This document shows positions 1 to 8,452 of a stretch of DNA of 64,000 nt, one piece after another. Position numbers and translations under genes: made by a program. Every line of letters starts with the position of its first letter. Position 1 is the stretch's first letter. The stretch comes from Sphingomonas taxi (GTDB lineage: Bacteria > Pseudomonadota > Alphaproteobacteria > Sphingomonadales > Sphingomonadaceae): the NCBI GenBank assembly GCA_003240625.1, contig QFMX01000008.1:248001-312000 (forward strand). The letters are read 5' to 3'. A model generated the notes under the pieces. It ran no database searches. It was not told the DNA's origin and worked only from the letters and a program-made list of their open reading frames with translations.

Positions 1-1734
1 CGGGTTGGTTGGATCGCGGGTCAGGATATCGCGCTGTTCGATCCGGTAGGCGGCACCCGTGACGCTTGCCCGCCCGCCCCATGCGCTCGCCTTGAAACCA
101 GCTTCGTAGGCGCGGCCCGTGGTCAGTCGGAACCGGCTGTTCGCGATCGAGGCCAGCAGGATCGACGACACCGGCGATACCGCGGTCGTATATTGCGCAT
201 AGAGGGTCAGACCGGACGCCACGTCCCAGGTCGTCCCCGCCCGCCAGGATATGGGGTTGAAGGTCGGGCTGTTGCGATCGACCGCGCCGCCCACATTCTG
301 GATCGTCGTCCGGTCCAGCTCCATGTGATCCCAGCGTACCCCGCCGACCAGCAGCCATTTTGGGGTCAGGTTCAGCGCATCTTCCGCAAACACCGAGGTC
401 TGTTTGAGCTTGGAATCGAAGGTGACGTTGCCGGCGGTGAAGATCGCCGTCCCCACGGGCAGGGGTATGATCGCAGGGTTCCGCACGTCCACCGCCGGCA
501 GGGCCGAGACGGGCGCCGTCTGACGCAAGCTAACGAAATCGGTGTCGTTATGCTCGACGCCCAAGGTGAAACGGTTGCGCAGGCCCGCGATGACGCTGTC
601 GTTGCCAACGACCCCGCGCGCATTCCAGAACTGGTGATCGTGCCGGAAATCCTGATAGGTCTGGCGGAAGCTGCCGTTCGGAAACGCCGTGGTAGGCGCA
701 ACGAAGGTCTGGCTGTCCGCCAGCAGGAAATCGCGCTTCGCGGTATAGCCGGTCAGGTCGAGCGCGAAGGTCCACCCGCTGCCGATCGACCAGTCGAGCC
801 GTGAGCGCACCGTCGTCTCGTCGGCACCGGAATAGGCGCCTTGAGGATTGTAGTTGCGGCGTCGCAGCGCGCGATCGGCGACCAGACCGTTGGCGCTCGT
901 CACTGCATCGGTCGGACGCAGGGCGTATTGGCCGGGGATCAGGGGCAGGCCCTGATAGGTCGCGTCGTAGCGATCCTCGAAATGATCGACCGCGACCAGC
1001 AGCGACAGGCGGTCGCTCGGCTTCCATAGCGCGCTCGCGGTCAGACCGGCCGAGAAGGTGTCGTTGTTGTCGACGTCGTAGAGGCTGTCCGACCGCTGGT
1101 AGCTGGCGTCGGCGCGCACCGCGATCGTCGACGACACCGGCAGGTTGACCCCGCCGGCCGCGAACACCGTGTCGAAGCTCCCGACCGACAGGAGCGTATC
1201 GAGATGGCGTTCGCCCAGGACCGGTTTGCGCGTCACCTTGTTGATGACACCGGCCAATGCGCCTTCGCCATAGAGGACGGACGCCGGTCCCTTCAGCACT
1301 TCGATCCGGTCGTAGTGCCAGTTGTTGCTGTCACGCTGCACGACGGTCGAAGCGGACACCCGCACCCCGTCCTGAAGGATCGACACGGTATTGCCTGCGA
1401 AGCCGCGCATCGAGACGACCGCCGGGTTGCCGGGAACGTTGCCGGCGACGGCGCCCACCACGTCGTTGAACGTCTCGCGCGCGGTACGCAGTCCGCGCAC
1501 TTGTAGATCGTCCTGCGTCAGCACCTCGATGCTCGCGGGCGTCTCGCGGATCGTCAGGCCGAGACGGCTACCGGCTTGTGTCTGATCGTTCAGCTTGAGC
1601 GGATCGCGCTGGCCGGTGACGATGATCGTCGCATCGGTTCGCTCGTCAGCAGTGTCGCGGGTCTGTGCGCTGACCGGGACGGCCAGTAGCAGGCACGGCG
1701 TAGCAACGCCGGCCAGCAAATAGGTTCGGATCAT
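1..1734 (-). CDS. TonB-dependent receptor, siderophore/metal type (C-terminus beyond window)
   Basis: The frame is open for 578 codons from an ATG at 1734 to the window edge, so the C-terminal part of the beta-barrel is missing. The N-terminus reads as a signal peptide (MIRTYLLAGVATPCLLLAV, then a likely cut after VSAQ). It is followed by a TonB-box-like segment (DATIIVTGQR) and a plug domain with the family motif around residues 145-165 (KGPASVLYGEGALAGVINK). The barrel part is rich in alternating aromatic residues. Receptors of this class take up ferric siderophores or other metal chelates through the outer membrane using TonB-ExbBD energy. A DUF2946 gene lies 86 bp upstream on the same strand, which suggests a shared operon and possibly copper rather than iron as the substrate. 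The substrate itself cannot be read from the sequence. Confidence 0.88.
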   Translation of the reverse strand, partial: MIRTYLLAGVATPCLLLAVPVSAQTRDTADERTDATIIVTGQRDPLKLNDQTQAGSRLGLTIRETPASIEVLTQDDLQVRGLRTARETFNDVVGAVAGNVPGNPAVVSMRGFAGNTVSILQDGVRVSASTVVQRDSNNWHYDRIEVLKGPASVLYGEGALAGVINKVTRKPVLGERHLDTLLSVGSFDTVFAAGGVNLPVSSTIAVRADASYQRSDSLYDVDNNDTFSAGLTASALWKPSDRLSLLVAVDHFEDRYDATYQGLPLIPGQYALRPTDAVTSANGLVADRALRRRNYNPQGAYSGADETTVRSRLDWSIGSGWTFALDLTGYTAKRDFLLADSQTFVAPTTAFPNGSFRQTYQDFRHDHQFWNARGVVGNDSVIAGLRNRFTLGVEHNDTDFVSLRQTAPVSALPAVDVRNPAIIPLPVGTAIFTAGNVTFDSKLKQTSVFAEDALNLTPKWLLVGGVRWDHMELDRTTIQNVGGAVDRNSPTFNPISWRAGTTWDVASGLTLYAQYTTAVSPVSSILLASIANSRFRLTTGRAYEAGFKASAWGGRASVTGAAYRIEQRDILTRDPTNP

Positions 1735-1820
1735 GGGAATACCTTCGACCGGCCCGGTGCATGACACGCACCAAGCCGCAATTCATGAAAGCGCCGCGTG
1801 CAGCGGCACAGAATGACAGG

Positions 1821-2231
1821 TCAGAGGTAGGCCGGAGGACCGCGCAAGGGTGGCCGCAGGAACGCCGGCCGGGAGGGGGCTGGCGGAAGGGTCGCCGTCA
1901 GACCGATGGCCAGGACGAAGGCGATCAGCGCAGCAAGCTGGATCGGATCGACCGGACTCAGAACGGCTGCGGACAGCCCCGAGAACGCACAGGGCATCTC
2001 AGCCTTGCCGTGTTCCTTCGACTTGCCGTGATCGGGCATGTCGCCGTGCATTCCTGGCATGTCCATCGTCATCGCCGCGGGTGCGATGCCTGAGCAGATG
2101 GTGATGGTGAAGCGACCGTGATCGTTCGCGATCATGTAGCCGGTCGGAACCAGCAGTTTCAGCAGCAGCGTCGCCGCACAGATCAACACGGTCAGGTGGC
2201 GTTGCGCCAGAAGATACCGACCTAGTTGCAC
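1821..2231 (-). CDS. DUF2946 family membrane-anchored protein with Met/His-rich segment
   Basis: The protein has 136 residues from a GTG start at 2231. It shows an N-terminal hydrophobic segment (about residues 12-33), a Met/His-rich stretch (residues 54-80, including MTMDMPGMHGDMPDHG), a second hydrophobic segment (about residues 97-115) and the C-terminal PPLRGPP motif typical of DUF2946. The function of the family is not established. Its members often sit beside TonB-dependent receptors and copper genes, and the Met/His cluster would suit copper binding; that is inference. No strong ribosome binding site precedes the GTG, so the start is uncertain. The downstream gene is the TonB receptor on the same strand. 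Confidence 0.75.
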   Translation of the reverse strand: MQLGRYLLAQRHLTVLICAATLLLKLLVPTGYMIANDHGRFTITICSGIAPAAMTMDMPGMHGDMPDHGKSKEHGKAEMPCAFSGLSAAVLSPVDPIQLAALIAFVLAIGLTATLPPAPSRPAFLRPPLRGPPAYL

Positions 2232-2408
2232 GGGAGCCGCCTACCCCGGGCGGCGGGAGGTGTCACTTGGACATTCCGTCATGCTCAGTAATTTCACGAA
2301 TGAGCTGCCCCTCGAAGACGGACGAGCGGCGCAACGTCCGCTATCGTTACCTGCCGCGCCAGAGCAACCTGACCGCTTTCCCCTCCAAGCCGGTCATTCC
2401 GCTCACCG

Positions 2409-3056
2409 CTATTCCTCGTGCGAAGTTCCCAGCGTGGCGGCACCCACAAGCAGCAGCGCGGCCAGCGCGACCGCGATCCATAGCGCTTTCAGATCCAGGA
2501 TGGGGAACACTGCGGCGCCCGCGGTCGCTCCCGCGATCAACCCCAGCCACAGGAGGAGATAGGGGACCCAGGCAAAGCGGGGACCGCCGGCGAACGCGGT
2601 CGTGAGGTGCTGGCCGATCTTGACGAGCGTGCCGGTCATGTAGGTGACGCCGACGCTGACCTCGCCGTCGCGCTGGAACACCGCGTTCGCCGATCCCATC
2701 GCCACCGCCATCAGCAGCGGCGCCGGGACGAGGTCGCCACCGTGCGTCGCCGTCGCGGAGGCGATCGCCAGCGCGACCAGCACGAACGCCAGTACCGCCT
2801 GCTTCCGCCGTCGTCCCGCGAGCCGCCCGACGGTTTCGCCGGCCATGACCCCGCCGACGAACGCCGCGATCAGCGCACCGGCGAACAGGCTGCCCGGCAC
2901 GACACCGGTGATACCTGCCGCAAAGCGCGTCGAGTTACCGCTCATGAACGAGACGAACAGGCCGCCGAGCTTCAGAAACCCCAGCGCATCGACGAATCCC
3001 GCCAGCGCAGCGAGCCCGATTGCCAGCAGACGCTGACGCTTTTCATAACGGCGCAT
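2409..3056 (-). CDS. DUF1275 (YoaK) family membrane protein
   Basis: This 215-residue protein is almost entirely hydrophobic and shows about six membrane-spanning segments. The N-terminal region (GFVDALGFLKLGGLFVSFMS, followed by GNST) matches the DUF1275 signature of a charged or polar patch in the first helix followed by SGNST. The physiological role of the family is unknown. The gene lies upstream of and parallel to the DUF2946 gene, with 177 bp between them that hold no recognisable gene. The start at 3056 gives the normal family length. Confidence 0.85.
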   Translation of the reverse strand: MRRYEKRQRLLAIGLAALAGFVDALGFLKLGGLFVSFMSGNSTRFAAGITGVVPGSLFAGALIAAFVGGVMAGETVGRLAGRRRKQAVLAFVLVALAIASATATHGGDLVPAPLLMAVAMGSANAVFQRDGEVSVGVTYMTGTLVKIGQHLTTAFAGGPRFAWVPYLLLWLGLIAGATAGAAVFPILDLKALWIAVALAALLLVGAATLGTSHEE

Positions 3057-3149
3057 GAGACATCATAGGCTTGGCGGCGAGAAATGGGAGATGGCGTCGC
3101 GACTGCGCGCGCCCTTCCGGACTTCAAGAACGCGGTTTATCCTGTGGCG

Positions 3150-3890
3150 ATGCAGGACATCAGAAACATCGTCGTTCTAACCGGGGCCGGGATTTCGGCG
3201 GAAAGCGGGATAGCGACGTTTCGCGGGCCCGGCGGGCTTTGGGAAGGGCACCGGGTCGAGGATGTCTGCACGCCCGAGGCTCTCGCGGCGGATCCTGCGT
3301 TGGTGCACCGGTTTTACGATCTGCGGCGGGCGGCTTTGGCGAGGGTGGAGCCCAATCCGGCGCACCGGGCGCTGGCGCGGCTGGATGCGGGTTGGGACGG
3401 CGAGTTGCTGATCGTCACGCAGAATGTCGACGACCTGCATGAGCGGGCTGGCGCGACGCGGATGCTGCATATGCATGGCGAACTGTTGTCGGCGCTGTGT
3501 GCTGTTTGTGGGGCGCGGGAGGCTTGGACGGGGGCTTTGCCGGAGGGGTCGGGGTGTGGCGCTTGCGGTGCGGCGGCGCTTCGGCCCGACATCGTGTTCT
3601 TTGGGGAGATGCCGTACCAGATGGAGCGGATCGAGGCGGCGTTGGCGAAGGCCGACCTGTTCGTTTCGGTGGGGACTTCGGGGGCGGTGTATCCGGCGGC
3701 GGGGTTCGTGCAGACTGCGGCGTATCATGGGGCGCGGACGCTGGAGCTGAACCTGGATCCTTCGATGGGGAGCGTGTTCTTTGGAGAGACGCGGATCGGG
3801 GCGGCTGGGGTGCTGGTGCCGGTTTGGGTGGAGGGGATTTTGTCTTCCACCGCGGCGGAGGCCGGGGGCCAAGTGGGACGGCCTGAGTAA
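3150..3890 (+). CDS. cobB: NAD-dependent protein deacylase (sirtuin, Sir2/CobB family)
   Basis: The 246-residue reading from ATG 3150 begins with the NAD-binding GAGISAESGIATFRG motif, so I prefer it to the in-frame ATG at 3084. Other sirtuin elements are TQNVDDLHERAG, the catalytic His in HMHGEL, and four zinc cysteines in two CxxC pairs (CAVC, CGAC). The segment FYDLRR carries the Tyr-x-x-Arg pair that in CobB and SIRT5 binds acidic acyl groups, so desuccinylation as well as deacetylation is likely. The last 15 or so residues (from SSTAAEAGG) are encoded by the left arm of an intergenic palindromic repeat, so the native C-terminus has probably been replaced or extended. The gene diverges from DUF1275 on its left and converges on era. 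Confidence 0.93.
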   Translation: MQDIRNIVVLTGAGISAESGIATFRGPGGLWEGHRVEDVCTPEALAADPALVHRFYDLRRAALARVEPNPAHRALARLDAGWDGELLIVTQNVDDLHERAGATRMLHMHGELLSALCAVCGAREAWTGALPEGSGCGACGAAALRPDIVFFGEMPYQMERIEAALAKADLFVSVGTSGAVYPAAGFVQTAAYHGARTLELNLDPSMGSVFFGETRIGAAGVLVPVWVEGILSSTAAEAGGQVGRPE

Positions 3891-3953
3891 CGGAGCGCAG
3901 TCCGCTATTAAAACCGTTCCCCAATTGGGCCCCGGCCTTCGCCGGGGTGGTGG
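3846..3953. repeat. Family A palindromic repeat unit (A1)
   Basis: Inverted arms GGCGGAGGCCGGGGG and CCCCGGCCTTCGCCGGGG flank a variable middle. The left arm lies inside the cobB reading frame and encodes its tail. It is one of eight family A copies in the window. Confidence 0.8.
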
Positions 3954-3996
3954 TGCGTGGGGTGAGCGTGGGTTGCGGTTTACCGCGGACAGCAAG

Positions 3997-4054
3997 CTTG
4001 TTCTCCCGCGAAGGCGGGAGTCCAGGCTGGGCCCCCGCCTTCGCGGGGGAACAG
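3997..4054. repeat. Family B palindromic repeat unit (B1)
   Basis: A compact inverted repeat of about 58 bp running from CTTGTTCTCCCGCGAAGGCG to GCCTTCGCGGGGGAACAG. It lies between the convergent cobB and era genes, where its strong hairpin could act on both transcripts. Confidence 0.8.
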
Positions 4055-4069
4055 TCTTTTGGACGGGCC

Positions 4070-4987
4070 TCAGTCGACCCAGTCGAGGCCCAGGTCGCGG
4101 TAGGTTTCGCGGTCTTCGTCCCAGCCGGGTTTGACCTTTACGTGCAGGTAGAGGTGGACGGGCTTGCCGGTGATCGAGGCGAGTTCGATGCGGGCCCGCG
4201 CGCCGATTTCCTTGATGCGCTGGCCGCCCTTGCCGAGGACGATGGCGCGTTGCGTTGGGCGCTCTACGAGAATCTGCTGGTGGATTTCCAACGACCCGTC
4301 CTGGCGCTCGATATACTGCTCGGTCTCGATCGTGCTGGCGTAGGGGAGTTCCGCGTGGAGCTGGAGATAGAGCTGCTCGCGCGTGACCTCGGACGCCAGC
4401 GCGCGCTCGGTCGAGTCGGAGACCTGGTCCTCGGGGTAGTGCCACGGGCCTTCGGGCATCGCCTTGGCGAGCTGCGTCTTGAAGTGGGCGAGGCCGTCGC
4501 CGGTGCCGGCGCTGATGAAGAACGTTTCGGCGAAGGGGAGCAGCGCGTTGAGTTTCTCGGCGTGGATCAGCAGCTTGGTCTTGTCGGCGAGGTCGACCTT
4601 GTTGAGGATCAGCCAGATCGGCTCGGTACGGCCGACCAGCGATTCGACGATCGTGGTGACCTTGCCGCCGATCCCGCCCTTGGCGTCGACCACCAGCGCG
4701 ATGATGTCGGAGCCTTCCGCGCCGCCCCAGGCGGCGGCGACCATCGCGCGATCGAAGCGGCGCTTGGGTTCGAAGATGCCGGGGGTGTCGACGAGCAGGA
4801 TCTGCGTGTCGCCCTCGATCGCGACGCCCATCAGCTTGGCGCGCGTCGTCTGCGCCTTGGGGCTGACGATCGCGACCTTCTGGCCGACGAGCGCGTTGAC
4901 GAGCGTCGACTTGCCCGCGTTGGGGGCGCCGACGATCGCGACTAGGCCGCAATGCTTGGTATCGGGCTTGGTATTCGTTTCAGTCAC
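4070..4987 (-). CDS. era: GTPase Era
   Basis: Era binds the 3' end of 16S rRNA and assists 30S subunit maturation. The GTPase motifs are GAPNAGKST (G1), DTPG (G3) and NKVD (G4). The C-terminal KH RNA-binding domain carries GKGGQRIKEIG. The GTG at 4987 (VTETNTKP) gives 305 residues, the usual family length, and is preceded by AAAAGAGC as a weak ribosome binding site. An ATG at 5047 would add 20 atypical residues. Era follows rnc in the normal alphaproteobacterial order, but a repeat-filled gap of about 240 bp separates them, so it may have its own promoter. Confidence 0.94.
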   Translation of the reverse strand: MTETNTKPDTKHCGLVAIVGAPNAGKSTLVNALVGQKVAIVSPKAQTTRAKLMGVAIEGDTQILLVDTPGIFEPKRRFDRAMVAAAWGGAEGSDIIALVVDAKGGIGGKVTTIVESLVGRTEPIWLILNKVDLADKTKLLIHAEKLNALLPFAETFFISAGTGDGLAHFKTQLAKAMPEGPWHYPEDQVSDSTERALASEVTREQLYLQLHAELPYASTIETEQYIERQDGSLEIHQQILVERPTQRAIVLGKGGQRIKEIGARARIELASITGKPVHLYLHVKVKPGWDEDRETYRDLGLDWVD

Positions 4988-5069
4988 ATATGCTCTTTTC
5001 GAACTGGTGTTGCGCGCGGTTCTACAGGGAAAACGCGTGTTCGTCATCGCGTCGTGAAAAGGCAGTTTT

Positions 5070-5217
5070 GTTCACGCGGAGGCGCGGAGACGCGGAGGTG
5101 GTGTGGATGGGGCTGGCGCCGGCTGCGATCATGCACCGCCGATTATCTCGGCGTCGTTCGGGGCAACACCGGAGTTCCAACCGCACCCCCTCCGCGTCTC
5201 CGCGTCTCCGCGTGAAC
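5070..5217. repeat. Inverted repeat of the CGCGGAGACGCGGAGG type (family H)
   Basis: The left arm (TTCACGCGGAGGCGCGGAGA...) and the right arm (...CTCCGCGTCTCCGCGTGAA) are inverted copies separated by about 90 bp. It is the only copy of this family in the window and occupies most of the rnc-era gap. Confidence 0.8.
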
Positions 5218-5225
5218 CAGTCTTC

Positions 5226-5888
5226 TCAGCCTAACTTTTCCAAGAGTGCCTTGGCCGCGGCGGTTTCGGCTTCCTGTTTGCTGGAGCCGGTTGCGGTCGC
5301 CTCGGCGAGCTTGCCGATCGAGACCAGCATCGTGAATTTAGGCGCATGGCCGGGGCCGGTGCGTTCGACGATGGTGTATTCGGGGGGCTTGCGGTTGTGG
5401 GCGGCGGCCCATTCCTGGAGGGCGGACTTGGGATGCTGCGGGGCTTTCGCGCCGGCTTGAACCCTGTGCCCCCAGGCGCCGCGGACGAAGGCGCGGGCGG
5501 CGTCGAGGCCGGCTTCCTGGTACCATGCGCCGATCAGTGCCTCCATCACGTCGCCGAGCACGTTGTCGCTGTCGCTCGCGCCGTCGTCGCGGGCCTGCTT
5601 GCCTAGCTTGAGGTGTGCGCGGACGCCGAGTTCTCGGGCTACGTCCGCACAGACGGGGCCAGTGACGAGCGCGTTGAGGCGCTTCGAGAGCGAGCCTTCG
5701 GGGTCGGTGGCGAACAGTTCGTAAAGCCATTCGGCGATGATCAGGCCCAGGACGCGGTCGCCGAGGAATTCCAGTCGCTCGTAGTTCGCGGCGGCTTGGC
5801 TGCCGTGCGTGAGTGCGCGCTCATAGGGGGCGAGATTGGTCGGTGTGCGGCCGAAGAGCGTCTTCAGCCAGCCGGCGAGGTCGCTCAA
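5226..5888 (-). CDS. rnc: Ribonuclease III
   Basis: RNase III cuts double-stranded RNA in rRNA and mRNA processing. The signature NYERLEFLGDRVLGL and the second acidic site (DNVLGDVMEALIGA) are present, followed by a C-terminal double-stranded RNA-binding domain (PKSALQEWAAAHNRKPPEY ... KQEAETAAAKALLEKLG). The only start that keeps the family length of about 220 residues is TTG at 5888 (LSDLAGWLK), which overlaps the lepB stop as TTGA. This implies translational coupling. The longer open frame reaching 6245 overlaps lepB out of frame and is not believed. Confidence 0.93.
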   Translation of the reverse strand: MSDLAGWLKTLFGRTPTNLAPYERALTHGSQAAANYERLEFLGDRVLGLIIAEWLYELFATDPEGSLSKRLNALVTGPVCADVARELGVRAHLKLGKQARDDGASDSDNVLGDVMEALIGAWYQEAGLDAARAFVRGAWGHRVQAGAKAPQHPKSALQEWAAAHNRKPPEYTIVERTGPGHAPKFTMLVSIGKLAEATATGSSKQEAETAAAKALLEKLG

Positions 5889-6694
5889 AAGCCTTCCCCG
5901 ATACGGCTCCAGCGGGCGGCGCTGACCCAGGTCCAGGGTTTGAGCCATTCGGCGTCGCCGTCGGTCGAGAAGAAATTGACGACCGCCTTGCCCTCGACGT
6001 TCTCGAGCGGGACATAGCCCATGCCGTTCGGTGCGGGGAAACGGCTGTCGCCGCTGTCGTCGCGGTTGTCGCCCATCACGAAGATGTGGCCGGCGGGGAT
6101 GGTGTAGAGCCCGGTGTCGTCGCGATCGGGGAGTTCGGCCTGGTCGAGGACTTCGTAGCTGCGGCCGCCGGGCAACGTCTCGCGGAAGCGGGGGTAGCGG
6201 CAGATTTGTACGCCGTTCGACACATCCACGAACGGCGCGCCGCATTTTTCAGCGTCGAAATTGGCGGTTAGCGGGATCGTGAAGTCGGCGATGCGGACCT
6301 TCGGGATCGGCTTGCCGTTGAGATAGACGGTGCCCTGGCGCATCTGGATCGTCTCGCCGGGCAGGCCGATGACGCGCTTGATGACGTCGTGGTCGAGCAC
6401 CTCGGGCGCGCGGAAGACGACGACGTCGCCGCGGGTCGGCGTGCTGCCGAAGATGCGGCCGGGAATCAGGGGAACGCCACCGGGGAGCGACCAGCGCGAA
6501 TAGCCGTAATTCCACTTAGAGACGAACAGATAGTCGCCGATCAGCAGGCGGGGGAGCATCGATTCGGACGGGATGCTGAACGGCGCGAAGATGAAGCTGC
6601 GCAGGATCAGCACGACCAGCGCGAGCTTCAGCAGGAAGCGGAAGGTCTCGCTCGTTTCAGACCGCTTGGGTTTCGTCTTCACGTCATTTGCCAT
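5885..6694 (-). CDS. lepB: Signal peptidase I
   Basis: Signal peptidase I cleaves signal peptides at the periplasmic face of the inner membrane. The protein has 269 residues from ATG 6694, with one N-terminal membrane helix (FLLKLALVVLILRSFIFAPF). The catalytic serine lies in IPSESMLP and the general-base lysine in KRVIGLPGE; the late motif GDNRDDSGDSR is also present. An upstream ATG at 6787 would add 31 residues without family support. The gene leads lepB-rnc(-era), linking secretion and RNA-processing genes as in most Proteobacteria. Its stop overlaps the rnc start. Confidence 0.95.
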   Translation of the reverse strand: MANDVKTKPKRSETSETFRFLLKLALVVLILRSFIFAPFSIPSESMLPRLLIGDYLFVSKWNYGYSRWSLPGGVPLIPGRIFGSTPTRGDVVVFRAPEVLDHDVIKRVIGLPGETIQMRQGTVYLNGKPIPKVRIADFTIPLTANFDAEKCGAPFVDVSNGVQICRYPRFRETLPGGRSYEVLDQAELPDRDDTGLYTIPAGHIFVMGDNRDDSGDSRFPAPNGMGYVPLENVEGKAVVNFFSTDGDAEWLKPWTWVSAARWSRIGEGF

Positions 6695-6819
6695 GCTCGC
6701 GGGTTTGCGCAGACGGCGCGCGTCGTCAAGCGTATGCGGGATACCTGTCACCGAAAGAGCGTTGTCGCGGTCTCGCGCTTGCAGCATGACCGGCGCGCAC
6801 GTCTATTCGGAGAAGTAGC

Positions 6820-8310
6820 ATGACCGCCGACTGGTCCAAGATCGAAGCCCTGCCCGCCACCAAGCTGACCGACCTGTTCGCGCAGGATTCGGAGCGACTC
6901 TCGAAGCTGAGCCTCGACGTCGCGGGCATCCATTTCGACTGGTCGAAGACGCATCTGACGACGGACATGGTCACCGCGTTCGAGGAGATGGCGAAGTCGC
7001 AGGATCTCGCGGGCAAGCGCCAGGCGATGTTCTCGGGCGAGATCGTCAACGTCACCGAAGGCCGCGCGGTCGAGCACACCGCCGAGCGCGGCGAGGGCAA
7101 GCCCGAGAGCGTCGCGATCGCGCAGGCGAGCCACGCGCGGATGCGGACGCTGATCGACGCGATCGAAGCGGATGCACTGGGCCCGGTGCGGCATATCCTG
7201 CACGTCGGGATCGGCGGGTCGGCGCTGGGGCCGCAGCTGCTGGTCGATGCGCTGGGGCGTGACGACAAGCGCTACGACGTCGGGATCGTCGCCAATGTCG
7301 ATGGCGTCGCGCTGGAGGACGTGTTCGCGAAGTTCGATCCGGCGGCGACGTTGCTGGTGGTCGCGTCGAAGACCTTCACCACGACCGAGACGCTGATGAA
7401 CGCTGAATCGGTGCTGCAGTGGATGACCGAGCATAATGTCGAGGACCCGTATGGCCGGGTGATCGCGCTGACCGCGGCGCCGGAGAAGGCGATGGAATGG
7501 GGCGTGGACGAGACGCGAATCCTGCCGTTCGCGGAGAGCGTCGGCGGGCGGTATTCGCTGTGGTCGACGATCGGATTCCCGGCGGCGATCGGGCTGGGCT
7601 GGGACAAGTTCGAGGAGCTGCTGGAGGGTGCGGCCGAGATGGACCGGCATTTCCGCCTCGCCGCGCTGCATGAGAACGCGCCCGCGCTCGCGGCCTTCGC
7701 CGACCTGTATTACACGCAGGTTCGCGGCGCCGAGACGCGCGCGACGTTCGCGTATGACGAGCGGTTGCGGTTGCTGCCGAGCTATCTCCAGCAGCTGGAG
7801 ATGGAGTCGAACGGCAAGTCGGTGACCGCGGACGGCGAGCCGCTTGGACGGCCGTCGGCGGCGATCACCTGGGGCGGGGTCGGCACCGAGGCGCAGCACG
7901 CGGTGTTCCAGCTGCTGCATCAGGGCACGCATCTGGTGCCGGTCGAGTTCGTCGCGTCGATCGAGCCGGGCGATACGCTGCCCGACGAGCATCACCGGGC
8001 GCTGTTGCTGAATGCATTCGCGCAGGGGGCGGCGTTGATGGCGGGCAAGCAGGTCGAGGACCCGGCGCGGAGCTATTCGGGTGATCGGCCGTCGTCGACG
8101 GTGCTGCTGGACGATTTGGATGCGCGGACGCTGGGGGCGCTGATCGCATTTTATGAGCACCGGGTGTTCGTGAACGGCGTGCTGCTGGGGATTAATTCGT
8201 TCGACCAGTTCGGGGTGGAACTGGGGAAGGAAATGGCGAAGGCGGCGGAGAAGGGCGGACAGACGTTCGACCCTTCCACGGATGATCTGATCAAGCGCGC
8301 GTTTGGGTGA
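6820..8310 (+). CDS. pgi: Glucose-6-phosphate isomerase
   Basis: The enzyme interconverts glucose-6-phosphate and fructose-6-phosphate in the cytoplasm. The 496 residues contain the sugar-phosphate-binding region (IGIGGSALGPQ, VASKTFTT) and both family signatures: GRYSLWSTIGFPAAIGLGW in the middle and GALIAFYEHRVFVNGVLLG near the C-terminus. Length is slightly below the 540-550 of the enterobacterial enzyme but normal for alphaproteobacteria. It is divergent from lepB, with about 125 bp between the starts for both promoters. A family B repeat follows the stop. Confidence 0.95.
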   Translation: MTADWSKIEALPATKLTDLFAQDSERLSKLSLDVAGIHFDWSKTHLTTDMVTAFEEMAKSQDLAGKRQAMFSGEIVNVTEGRAVEHTAERGEGKPESVAIAQASHARMRTLIDAIEADALGPVRHILHVGIGGSALGPQLLVDALGRDDKRYDVGIVANVDGVALEDVFAKFDPAATLLVVASKTFTTTETLMNAESVLQWMTEHNVEDPYGRVIALTAAPEKAMEWGVDETRILPFAESVGGRYSLWSTIGFPAAIGLGWDKFEELLEGAAEMDRHFRLAALHENAPALAAFADLYYTQVRGAETRATFAYDERLRLLPSYLQQLEMESNGKSVTADGEPLGRPSAAITWGGVGTEAQHAVFQLLHQGTHLVPVEFVASIEPGDTLPDEHHRALLLNAFAQGAALMAGKQVEDPARSYSGDRPSSTVLLDDLDARTLGALIAFYEHRVFVNGVLLGINSFDQFGVELGKEMAKAAEKGGQTFDPSTDDLIKRAFG

Positions 8311-8346
8311 GAGTTGGGGAGGCCGGTTCTCCCTCACCACCCAAAT

Positions 8347-8429
8347 CTTGTTCCCCCGCGGAGGCGGGGGCCCAGGATACCACCCACAGCGATAGTGATC
8401 CTGGGCTCCCGCCTTCGCGGGAGAACAAG
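8347..8429. repeat. Family B palindromic repeat unit (B2)
   Basis: Inverted arms CTTGTTCCCCCGCGGAGGCG and CGCCTTCGCGGGAGAACAAG enclose an unusually long middle of about 40 bp. It sits between pgi and the DUF4174 gene. Confidence 0.8.
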
Positions 8430-8452
8430 AGAAGTTGGTGCGTTGAATCCTG

